In this document: one piece after another, positions 25,010 to 35,345 of the stretch | Position numbering within the stretch: the first letter of the stretch is position 1 | Layout: every line of letters starts with the position of its first letter | Assembly (NCBI GenBank): GCA_026874595.1 | Contig: CM049311.1 | Coordinates: 45,945,676-46,009,675 of the forward strand | From: Sipunculus nudus | Taxonomy: Eukaryota > Annelida > Sipuncula > Golfingiida > Sipunculidae | Direction: 5' to 3' | Length of the DNA stretch: 64,000 nt | Translations under genes and position numbers: made by a program | The notes under the pieces: generated by a model | The model's input: only the letters and a program-made list of their open reading frames with translations | Told to the model about the DNA's origin: nothing | The model's database searches: none

Positions 25010-26140
25010 GTGAACTGCATTAACAAAGTTGCCTGTAACCCTTTTGATCTTTTCATATCAGACATTACTCACTGGTCTGGAATGCTTGTTTCTGATAAAT
25101 TTGTCGGAGGCTTTGAAACAGAGGGTGAAAGAAATGATGTATGTTCTCAAATAAAAAGCCAATTGTCGTTGTGGTACATTAACACTCAATGGGGAGTTTC
25201 AGCAACTTTAATTGTTAAGGGAGGAACGTTTTTCACAGTCCAGGTGAACAAAGCTATGCCAACGACATTGCAAAGGGACACAAAGACAATTTGAACTCGG
25301 GTAAAGAATAGAATATTGTGTGGCAGATAAATGTTTCTCAACAGTTAAAATAACTTTAATAATCAGAAAATGTAAAAAAAAAATAATAAACAAAACAAAA
25401 AAAAGAAGGAGGCAGACAACTCAGTCGACTTTGTTGGATTGGAGATAATAAATGAATACATTGCTTTGATTGACATGAGGAATATATTGAGACTTGCTAC
25501 ACAATCCAAAGAGAAAGAACCCCTCACTGGTTTTAAATATAAAGCTGCTTGAACACATTTGTGCACATCACCCAAAAGCTGCCACAAAAGGTGCAGTCAT
25601 TGATCGATATAACATTCAAATATACATCAAAGACAATGAACATAAGAGAGACAAAAGCAACAGCAATCTAGGATACTAGCAAGAAAGCTTACATATCCCT
25701 AAAAGCTAATGATCAATGACATGTTCAAGAGTCTACAGACTAGGGTAGGACTTCTACTAAGTGAATAACTTCTACTAAGTGAAAACATGTTCATGGAACA
25801 CCAAAACCTGACAACAAATATGCATATTCAAGCAACTACGTCTGTTATGATAATTTCATAGAGAAACCACAAATATAATAGAATGCCAGAATACAGACAG
25901 AAGCAGACATCATTTTCATGTTTGCCTTTGAATCGCAAATGCTTTTGCAGAAAAATCGAATGCGATCTATTGCTCTTCTATCCATATTGGTCGGTTTACG
26001 TGCAGCTGTAGCATTCTCTTCACCATAAAGCAACATTATCTGCTGATCCAGGGAAGTGTAATGAACAGTTAAGAGGCCCATTCCTGGTTCGAAATTTGGT
26101 TCTTCTCTACTGCGTGGTATCCCAACATACAACTCCGTTC
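25010..26140. other. Conserved coding-like region, unidentified (copy B)
   Basis: Counterpart of 14079-15190. Plus-strand SATLIVKGGTFFTVQVNKAM is conserved. The minus-strand segment (25845-26132) keeps GIPRSREEPNFEPGM and RRAIDRIRFFCKSIC. Identity unknown. Confidence 0.3.
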
Positions 26141-26634
26141 ACAGTCAAACGTGTGCTTTGGAATAAATCAGATTTGGAGTCTCTCAGACTAAAGGATCGG
26201 GGAACAGATACCAAGTGTATCTATTTTATAATTATGATATTGCTGATGGTGTCGTAGGGACTGAAAAACAAATCATGTAATCAGACATGCCAAAGCTGCC
26301 TTTCCCGATCATTTACTGCTTGCCTATTAAACAAAATGGTCAGGTCACTGGCACAACACTAAATTAGGTGCACTAAATGGATGAAGACCTCAGCTTCATG
26401 GATGCTTTCAGATTAGTCAAAACTTAACAGTATATTTTGTTTGACATACCGCAAGTGAAAATTATATAGCAACTACTGAAATAGGGTACCATTTTGATGA
26501 CTGATTGCTGGTTAGGGTAAATTGTATGAAAAAAATATAATCGGAGTACATATAGTACTTTCATTCTGGCTATGTTTCACTGGATTTGATCGCTGTCCAG
26601 AAGCATGTTAATATGTGCCTCTGCAGATTCAAGG

Positions 26635-26637
<3 letters not shown>

Positions 26638-26683
<46 letters not shown>
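26638..26683. repeat. (TA)n microsatellite, copy B
   Basis: Counterpart of 15700-15744, at the 3' end of the L1-like fragment. Confidence 0.8.
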
Positions 26684-26686
<3 letters not shown>

Positions 26687-28480
26687 AACAACAACAATAC
26701 AATCACATACATGACTCATAATCTTTTTTCTCTTAACAAGGCATATTAATTGAATTTCACAGCTTTATCTATCTTTGAATATTTTTCCGATTTAAAGTAA
26801 TTTCCTAACATTCTAAATACTTCATATGTTTTAAAAAAAAATCACCATTTTTACCTAGTCTGGTTTCATCTAAGCAAATTTACTTTTATATATAAAATAT
26901 CGAGCATGGATGGCTAGGTTATTCAGGCTTGTACTCTCTGGTAATCCAAGAATTGAAAGTTTTCATTCTTAAGGTCATCGCTAGTTGAAGCCTTTCGTAT
27001 GTACATCATTCTTAAACTGTTTCACCACTTCACACTGATTGAATTAATGTTTAACATTTGATTTATTTTGATTACAAAATGTACACATTGAGCTTTCCAC
27101 TTTGCCCAACATGAACAATTTATCATTCAAATATAAACAGTTTTGATATAGTTTATACTGGAATTCAATGCATTTCCTATCTTTTGTTAAATTTTGTAAA
27201 TGCATGAAATATGATTCCCATTCAACATTATCTATATTGTACTTTTAACTCATAGTTATCTTAGTAGGATAATTTTTGGGTGTCTTCATATAAATCAAAT
27301 ATTCATACAATTCCTTAGTATTCACTTTTTCCACCTCTTTATTTCCTGATTGTGTTTAAGCATGACTCTGGTTATGGTTGGGGTTGTTTCTATACCTTTT
27401 CCTTTTATTTGTTTAACTCTAATCTATTCACGAACTGCCCTATAAGTTCAATAATATTCACACAGTACATCACGACGATTACAAGTATAAAAATCTATGA
27501 AATTGCCATCATTACCGAAAAAAACTTTGTAGTACCATATAAACCTACTTGGAAGAGACATTTATTAAAAACACTTGTGTTTTCAATCTGAATTTTCTGA
27601 TTGTTCCATACAAAATGTTCTGTATCTGAATCATTTGTAAATGTTTTTCACACCTGTAATAGATTCAAATAAAATTCCGGTAATTTACACAGACCCTGTA
27701 ACTTTTCGAATGACTATTCCGTAGCCCCTGACCTCCCCCCCCCCCAAATGACAAAGAAAAGAATCGCAAAAATATTTCCAGTCTCTTGGTCAAGCTTTCA
27801 CATATTTTCTAATCCAACTAATTGTCTGCGCTTTACTAAAACTTTTGAAGTCTAACATTATGTAACCTCCTTGTTTTGTAACACTGTTTAAAACTACTTT
27901 GCTAAATCCTATATTTTTCTTTCCTTTGTTCATAAATTTCCATATACATCTATTTATTCGTTCAACATATTATTTCTTTATAGGAACCGAACATATACGT
28001 GTAAATTTGGAAAAACATAAAGAAATTAATATTCGACCTTTCAGCGTTAGATCTTGTGACTTTCATGATTACAATAAGTTTTGAACTTTCATTATTTGAG
28101 GTTTAATTTTTAATTTCACCCGCTGAAACTCCTCTTCAGTCATATGTATTCCCAATGTTTTAATCTGCCTTGTCCATGTGATTCCTAAATATTTTTTTTT
28201 CTTTACGTAAGCTACCTAACAATTCCCTCTGTTTTCTCTTCATTAATTTTTAAACCTGAACATACAGAAAATCTATCTAGGGTTTTCAAAACGACTTGTC
28301 AATAAGCAATGCCGTATAGTGTCATTGACATATAATACTAAATTGATTTAATTATCTAAGACCTGTATACCTTTAATATCATTATTATTTCTTATGCGAG
28401 ATGGGAGTAATTCAAATTATAAGAATAACAGGTATGGAGACAAAAGGTCACCTTCTCTTACCTCTCTTTCTAATGGGAAG
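26684..28480 (-). pseudogene. L1/Tx1-like non-LTR retrotransposon, RT to C-terminus (copy B)
   Basis: Longer copy of the element at 15745-16745. The minus strand gives REGDLLSPYL near 28430-28465, then a stop, then FELLPSRIRNNNDIKGIQVL near 28370-28420. LVLYVNDT near 28320 lies where motif C (FADD) belongs, with one catalytic Asp lost. A block resembling the family's GGL..MID..SFxKSLK..WI region follows, and the CTFC knuckle is near 27068-27105. Order and spacing suit an L1/Tx1-type pol. Multiple stops, frameshifts and a C run near 27738 show it is dead. (TA)n tracts flank it on both sides. Confidence 0.72.
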
Positions 28481-28482
28481 AT

Positions 28483-28487
28483 ATATA

Positions 28488-28542
<55 letters not shown>
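28483..28542. repeat. (TA)n microsatellite
   Basis: TA dinucleotide run at the 5' edge (minus orientation) of the L1-like fragment in copy B; absent from copy A. Confidence 0.85.
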
Positions 28543-28545
<3 letters not shown>

Positions 28546-29634
28546 GCAATACATGGAGTTAGGTTGTTGAAATATGTGCTCACCTGCTGGTAGAAGTAAT
28601 ACGTGAAGATGATTGTAACAATCTTATGATTAAAACTGCATATCTCTTAAAATCTTTACGTTTGGCTATTTTAAGCTCTTTTAATAAATTCACCCAAAAA
28701 AAAACCTATATTTTGACATATTGCTTGCCATACAGGGCTAGTGAATTTAATATCATGAGGGTAATCCAAAGTTATACCGGTCATCTTGGAAAGCGCCCCC
28801 TGGTGGGGCTAGCTGACGCATTGGCGAGGACCGCCCCTATCATTTCCGCTTACCTTTTGCGAGGTCATATCCACCTTCAAATCATTGTCCATGTACATAG
28901 GTCACAGATTCATGGTTATTTTCCTCCATAACAGAAGACAGAGACGAACTTGATGATAACAATTTATTTTTGTGATGTACTTTGTATGTTGGCAGGATGA
29001 TTTTCATCACCCAGCTGTTTATTTTGCTTTCAAAATTAATACAACATAATTTGTCCTGTGAATGAAAGGACACTTGTTGGTAAATTCAATTTTATATGCA
29101 CCACTGTTAAAATGTAAATGGAACAAGTAACCCATGGATGTTTGTTTGAATGATAAAAAATGCTACAAAATAAACAAATTATACATAATTTTATATTGAA
29201 AATGTAGAATCTGTTAAAAATCAGACACTTTGCACTCATGCAGTAAACTATAAATGCCTGAATATTCAACTATTTTGCCTTTTTAGGGCTATGATTTACC
29301 AACGAAAACATTTAGCTGTCATATTTTTAAAGAAAATATAGAGAGAAGTATCTCTCATAAATGACGAATTTAAAAAAAGAAAGCTACCATTTACACACTG
29401 CTATCATGCATATCTGTAAAGTAGAGAACCGGAGTTTTCAAAATAGATAGGTCTTGTTTTACCATCCCAGATTATATCAACTACCACTATTTTGGGCTTC
29501 TGGCTCATGGACTACATAGGGTAAGACAGGCCTGGGTCAAGGGTCAAGCTATTCAGTTTCAGTACATGCAGGGTCATTGGATATCTGTTATTGCTTTTCG
29601 ACTGTAATGTGGAGTTATGAATTTCTGTTTATTT
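28543..29634. other. Spacer of copy B, first half absent from copy A
   Basis: 28543-29025 has no counterpart in copy A. From GCTTTCAAAATTAAT (29026) on, it aligns with 16758-17390. No gene was identified. Confidence 0.5.
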
Positions 29635-29817
29635 ACCAGCTGTGATATCACCACTTCTTGGGGAACATGCAAATTCGCATTCAAAGAGACGACAGCCATC
29701 AAGCAAAACGAAGATGTTGCCTCTAGGCTGCAAGTCTTGGATCATGGAAGGTTTGTGGGGTCCATTGAAGTTGTGACGGTTATATTGTGACAAAAACTGG
29801 AAGCTACGTGTGAGAGT
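29635..29817 (-). other. Exon-like fragment of unknown identity (copy B)
   Basis: Counterpart of 17325-17580 and better kept. TRSFQFLSQYNRHNFNGPHK is followed in a second frame by LLDGCRLFECEFACSPRSGD and ITAG at a GTAAATAAAC donor-like site. B has ~13 bp (near 29735-29750) absent from A. It abuts the 38-bp minisatellite. Identity unknown. Confidence 0.3.
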
Positions 29818-30545
29818 GTTTATATTTTTATTATACCGTGTATACTATCATGGGTTTATATCTGTATTATACCGTGTATACCATCGTGGGTTTATGTATC
29901 TGTATTATACCGTGTATACCATCGTGGGTTTATGTATCTGTATTTTACCGTGTATACCATCGTGGGTTTATATATCTGTATTATACCGTGTATACCATCG
30001 TGGGTTTATGTATCTGTATTATACCGTGTATACCATCGTGGGTTTATGTATCTGTATTATACCGTGTATACCATCGTGGGTTTATGTATCTGTATTATAC
30101 CGTGTATACCATCGTGGGTTTATGTATCTGTATTATACCGTGTATACCATCGTGGGTTTATGTATCTGTATTATACCGTGTATACCATCGTGGGTTTATT
30201 TATCTGTATTATACCGTGTATACCATCATGGGTTTATGTATCTGTATTATACCGTGTATACCATCGTGGGTTTATGTATCTGTATTATACTGTGTATACC
30301 ATCGTGGGTTTATGTATCTGTATTATACCGTGTATACCACCATGGGTTTTGATCTTTCATTATACCGTGTATACCACCATAGATTTTGATCTTTCATTAT
30401 ACCGTGTATAACATCATGGGTTTTGATCTTTCATTGTACCGTGTATACCATCATAGCTTTTGATCTGTATTATACCGTGTATACTATCATAGGTTGATAT
30501 CTTTATTATACCGTATATACTATCACAGGTTTATATTTTTATCAT
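29818..30545. repeat. 38-bp minisatellite (copy B array)
   Basis: About 19 units of the same family as 17681-19655, but the core unit is 38 bp because TTTATATCTG has become TTTATGTATCTG. As 38 is not a multiple of three and the unit lacks stops in every frame, the array is open in all three forward frames at once (29810-30352, 29838-30389, 29932-30411). The last units drift to TTTTGATCTTTCATTATACC variants. Confidence 0.92.
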
Positions 30546-31150
30546 TCTTTATTATTCTTAATGCAGGCCTGGTGAGTTTTGTTGATTTGTCACTTATTCA
30601 ATACGACCTTGTTTAATTTTGTACAGCCTTGTAGCTTGTGAGACCCTCCCTTTCCAATTATCTGGTTACCTAGTTCATAATTTAGACATCATTTAGCAAT
30701 TTAGACATTGTTGAGTGCCTGTACGTGTTTGCAAAGAATGTTTTCTGAACGGTCAGGCTTATACAAGCCTTACACTTGATGGTTGATATGGGCAACTCAG
30801 CAAAATAGCCCGAAATAAAAAAAAATATGGAGTAAATATAGGAGCAGAGTGACGGGGTATTTCGGCCTGCACCAATATGGGAAGCAGAGTGATGGGGTAT
30901 TTCAGCCTTCTCTAATATGGGGTTTGGAGGAGAAGGGGTGCAGCATCTCGCCTCCTCCCCATAAAGCACCAGCATAAAGCTGAGAAAAGTGTTTGCATAG
31001 TTTTCTTTAGGATATTTGCTATATAATAAGAGAGAGAGACACACAAGTTAAAAATATATAATAGGTCTTCTGATGTTTTAATAATCTATTTAATAAATTG
31101 TAGGCACATAAACTCGTCGATACACCCCATATTTGAACGTTATCACATGG
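30546..31150. other. End block of copy B
   Basis: Counterpart of 19656-20296 with small indels; no gene recognised. Homology stops at TATCACATGG, which marks the right edge of the duplication. Confidence 0.6.
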
Positions 31151-31233
31151 TTCCATGGCACCTATAAGTCAAATTTACAATGAAAGGTACCGGTGGCCCG
31201 ATCTCAGGGTCCGGGTCTCAGCCTATCCGGTCC

Positions 31234-31310
<77 letters not shown>
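31234..31310. repeat. (TA)n microsatellite
   Basis: A nearly perfect TA run of about 76 bp. The YIYIYI reading frames over it are artefacts. Confidence 0.95.
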
Positions 31311-31312
<2 letters not shown>

Positions 31313-32870
31313 AAAATTATAAACATCAAATTAATACGACAGAGCAGTTCAGCAGCTCGACATCACTGTACCCATGTTTTAAACAGTTCCGTCTCTGCTT
31401 ATACATAGTCATACACACACAAAATATATATACACGAAAATAGTCCATATATACTGGACGTAAAATGATAACATATACAGATAAAAAATCAATTATTTTT
31501 TATCAAGAGAGCCTTGAAAAAAAAAGTAATCGTGAAAAGCAAGTACGCTTTGTTTGGATGGTCGGCTTCTTCATTATAGACATTAATTTACGGCTTGGTT
31601 CTATAAATCAAGTATATAAATGTTTACAGAGTGGATACATACTGTGGTTGGCTTTATAGTCGAGGTGCCAAATTTTCGCCGAGGTTTCCATTTTCGCAAA
31701 CTTAACATACAGTAACCTGCACCAGAAATTAGCATTATTATATGAATTATTTTATATGCGCCAAAACCTTAATAACAGTGTGGCGTGGGACAACCCAATT
31801 GAACATAGACCTAATGGAATTTTTTTTTCATTATTATATAATATAAATGATTGGGTATTATTTTTAATATCAATATTTAATTTGCGGCCAACATAAAAGA
31901 TGTGTAGTTATTTATGGGATCAATGTTTTTCGGTCCGATGATTGATGCTGCATTCGGGTATGAATAACCTACATGGTGTGCTGGTGAGGTTACAGTATAC
32001 TTCGATTATAATATTAACATGAAAAAAAAAATTATTAAATTATAACTGGTAAACCTTCAATGCAATCATAACTTCAGATGAAGAGTTGATTCAGTGTGAA
32101 GTTCAGCACAGAACGTTATGGTGATAAGTTGTATTCAATCCACGTTTCACTACTATACGTTAAATGACCAGGCGGAGATTTTTTAAAATAAATACTAGTT
32201 TATGTTTATTATATTCCGAAATTGAACGTGCTAAATGATTAGGCTGATGGAAACTGAATGATAACTTGTTATTTTTATGTCACTATTAGGGTAGGGAATC
32301 CAGATTAATCCTAACTTGTTTTTATTAAAATAATGCTTAGCAAATACCATTAGGGCTACGTGAAAGAAGCAGCTGTTTTATTATGCCAAGTGTGCCATTA
32401 CCACGGGCAAAATTGTCTGAATACTCACAAAACCCAAGCCCTGTCCCTCTAAATCACCACCAGCTTAATAACACATTACACTTTCAGGCCAGGTCACGTG
32501 GTCTGTTTCTATGCGCGGGCACGTAGAATTTGACAGCGCGTGAATTATTGCTTTCCTGGCATGTCGCTCAAGACATTGCTTTGCGTTATTTAGTCGAACT
32601 GTTTTTATTTCAAAATGTGGTTAGCTTATCTGCCTGGTCGAAACAGTACTTCGGTTTGATGTCGAGTAAAAAGTGTAATATCGGCCGAGTCATATACCAT
32701 GTTTAGTGAATAGTGTTTTAAAAACTTTTACCATAAAACAACAAAGGCTATGACTGTATATCAATACGAATTTTTGAACTAGTTTGGTTAGGCCTAGCTA
32801 TAAAGGATAATGCCATTTAGCTGAGGGCGGCAAGGGCTCATCATGCATGGGAAATCAAAAATGAATTTGG
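31311..32870. other. Intergenic, nothing recognised
   Basis: AT-rich sequence without a family match, tandem structure or RNA gene that I can see. Confidence 0.6.
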
Positions 32871-32875
32871 ATACA

Positions 32876-33390
32876 CCAGGGCGTCGTTTGTTGCTGCACG
32901 GGACCGTGTCAGTATACAGACTGCAGTTTATTGCTGCACGGGACCCTGTCAGTGTACACATTGCCGTTTGTTGCTGCACTGGTCCCTGTCAGTGTACACA
33001 TTGCCATTTGTTCCAGCAGGGGGCCGTGTCAGTATACATATTGCAATGTGTTGCTGCAATGGACCGTGTCAGTATAGAGATTACCGTTTGTTGCTGCACG
33101 GGACCAGGTAAGTATACAGATTGCCGTTTGTTGCTGCACGGGAACGTGTCAGTATACAGATTGGCGTTTGTTGCTGCACGGGAACGTGTCAGTATACAGA
33201 CTGTCGTTCGTTGCTGCACGCGAAGGTTTCAGTATACAGACTGTCGTTTGTTGCTGCACGGGAAGGTGTCAGTATACAGATTGCCGTTTGTTGCTGCACG
33301 GGAACGTGTCAGTATACAGATTGCCGTCTGTTGCTGCACGGGAACGTGTCAGTATACAGATTGCCGATTGTTGCTGCACGGGAAGTGTTA
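32876..33390. repeat. 40-bp minisatellite, about 13 units
   Basis: Tandem units of 40 bp built on TTGTTGCTGCACGGGA then GTGTCAGTATACAGATTGCC. Proximal units are diverged (CAGGGGGCC, AATGGACC) and distal ones nearly uniform. Open frames of up to 182 codons across it are explained by the unit having no stops; 40 bp shifts frame each unit. A CCTGTGTCAG-type core and GTATAC palindrome recur in each unit. Confidence 0.92.
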
Positions 33391-33499
33391 AGGGTATGAG
33401 ATAAAAGACAAATAAATTCCAATATCATTGTCTATTGGATGATAAATCTTCTAATGCAAGATAACTCTCCTCTGAACAGATAACATATCAGAAAAGTAC

Positions 33500-34310
33500 C
33501 ATCTATACATATATAACAAACCACATGATCAAGTTGCTGTGGATATACATGATAATATGCTTAATCCTTAACTGCCAAATACACAGCGCATAAATCAACT
33601 GGTAAGGAAAGAAATACACAGGTTTTCTCGGCATCTGCAGGACCCATTGCCACCTGCAAATAACCACTTGCAAGGTCAAACACAGTGACCCATTTTGCGT
33701 GACCGAAAGCATCCAAGGAGTCTTCATTTACGGCAGTCAACACAAAAACGACAGAAGCCGTCATTCTCCCCAGCTTACCATCACAATTGGGCTACTCCGA
33801 GGACTGTGCATGTGAGGGCTGTGAGATACCCTGGTCCAGTATTTTCTGGACTGTTTTAACTGCATTCCTCCGTTTTCGCTGAGGACAGACGCATTGCTGC
33901 TTGATTTTTTAAAAATCGCTAGTGTCAATACAATGCTTTACAATATCAGATCTGCCCAGCTCCATTATACTTTTGGCGAAGACATGTTGCACATCAAATA
34001 GGCATGGCTGCCTGTTTTTGTTGATCATCAAGCTGAGCAGAACACTCTTGCCACATCAACAAGTAGACCTCAAAAATGGTATTGTCTGGTAGCTGCCTCC
34101 GGCAACATGTATCCCCTGTCGGTTTTTTCTGAATCAGCATACAAAGTCTCAAAAGGCAATATAGTAGTATTCTTCTCCAGCCGAGTTTGTTTACCCCGAG
34201 GTATGTTGCCCGCACTGGAACGTACCTCATGCAGGATGTTTCGGAATGATAACCAGTCCATGCAGCCAGAAGTAGATCCTGACCCCAGAATCGTTCAGAC
34301 GGCTCGGCCA
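33500..34310 (-). pseudogene. Ty3/gypsy-type retrotransposon pol remnant (pre-RT linker and RT fingers/palm)
   Basis: Minus-strand blocks in order fit a Ty3/gypsy pol. The pre-RT segment HVFAKSIMELGRSDIVKH is near 33930-33985 (family VFS.....LG.T..V.H.I.T). KILDQGISQPS lies near 33815-33850. SPIVMVSWGENDGFCRFCVD is in another frame near 33735-33800 (family SPIV.V.KKDGS.RFCVDYR). Then DSLDAFGHAKWVTVFDLASG and YLQVAMGP lie at about 33640-33725, containing motif A (FDL). Sequence after about 33600 loses similarity and the YxDD block was not found. Frameshifts split it; it cannot be active. No LTR or integrase adjoins it. Confidence 0.8.
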
Positions 34311-34379
34311 TGTTCTCTGCAGATTCATGCTTGCATTATCATCAGACTGAATACAAGGACTATTATTCTCTCCAAGGTG

Positions 34380-34860
34380 TGGCTCCAATGACCTTCATAT
34401 TTGACCTCTGGACAACAAAATTTACAAAGTTCTTTCTTTAGTGGTGAGCCATATTTAAGTTAGGTTTGAAACCAATATGTCAGACTAAACTAGAGTTGTA
34501 ATCTAGAAACTAATTTGTGAACAGACGGTCCCTGTGACCTTGAACCTTGTGACCCCAAATTCATTTATGCTCTTCCCATACTGGCAAGTCAGCTTAATGT
34601 GCAAAATGGAAATTTTGGGACGAAAAGCTTGGCTTAAAAAGCAGCCATTATCTTTTAAATAAGTGAGTTTTGTGACCTTGACATTTGACCTCATGACCCA
34701 AAAATCATATAGGTTCTTTCCCTAGTGGTGGGCCATATGCAAGTCATGTTTGAAATCAATATGTCAATCCAACCTGGAGTTATCATCTGGAAACAAATTT
34801 GTGTGGATGGACGGATGGACAGACAGATGAACAGACAGACAGGGTGTTTAATATAGGGCA
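34380..34860. repeat. Dispersed repeat, about three diverged tandem copies
   Basis: Repeated order GACCTTGACATTTGACC, then TTCTTTCCCTAGTGGTGGGC, CATATGCAAGTCATGTTTGA, AATCAATATGTCA and TGGAGTTATCATCTGGAAAC, ending in a GGATGGACGGATGGACAGAC-rich stretch. The starts of copies near 34397, 34530 and 34670 are related. Such GACGGA-tailed repeats are, from memory, common in mollusc genomes. No coding potential. Confidence 0.6.
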
Positions 34861-34984
34861 TCCATTTGTGATAAATAAACACACAAGGTTTTGGGACATT
34901 ACATGGAATCACAGGTGAGAAACTGACATGATTTTTGTCATTTTATAGTAAAATAAATTAATAGAAAAATATTCGTAAAAATTA

Positions 34985-35345
34985 GAAAAAAAAACAGGTG
35001 ACGCCACCACTTTTCTGGAACCGACATGAGTAATCAAGGTCAATATTCAAGGCAAGATTTATGACAATCCATGCATTAATTATCAAGATATTGGAGGGTT
35101 TTATTAATCAATTTTTTTTTTATTATTCGGGGGGGGGGGGGGGTTGCTTACAAGCCGTAGGATATAGGTCTCGGTGACCTAATTTCAGGTTTCCTAGAGA
35201 TTTTTATGAAAGTCCCTAGATTTTTAGTTACAAACTTCTAGGGTCAACGGTTTTGATTTGTGCCCTGCTATCGGATGGCCGGACGGACGACGGACAAAGC
35301 GCCATAACTATACCTCAGATGACTTAGTCAGCTAAGCAAAAAAAA
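34985..35345 (+). repeat. Single copy of a dispersed ~340-bp repeat with tail
   Basis: Begins CAGGTGACGCCACCAC, contains GACCTAATTTCAGGTTTCC and GATTTGTGCCCTG, and ends in a GGACGGACGACGGACAAAG tail with an ACTATACCTCAG/AGTCAGCTAAG end. This is the order of the last unit of the tandem array at 53466-55345, so it is an isolated member of that family. A G run of about 15 bases near 35130 interrupts it. Confidence 0.7.

Larger units (their letters stand above)
20297..31150. repeat. Tandem segmental duplication, copy B (~10.85 kb)
   Basis: Second copy of the segment at 9494-20296, starting immediately after it and ending at TATCACATGG (31150). Relative to copy A it has a ~125-bp extra piece at about 23595-23720 and ~1.36 kb extra at about 27665-29025. 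Its minisatellite is shorter with a 38-bp unit, and it keeps ~85 bp of RT sequence near 20583-20667 that A lacks. Confidence 0.92.

Noticed and set aside
29810-30411. Three overlapping ~160-183-codon frames
   Set aside because: Follows from a stop-free 38-bp unit; cannot all be coding.
32843-33404. 182-codon frame with CCCTG-type repeats
   Set aside because: Translation of the 40-bp minisatellite; the frame shifts each unit.
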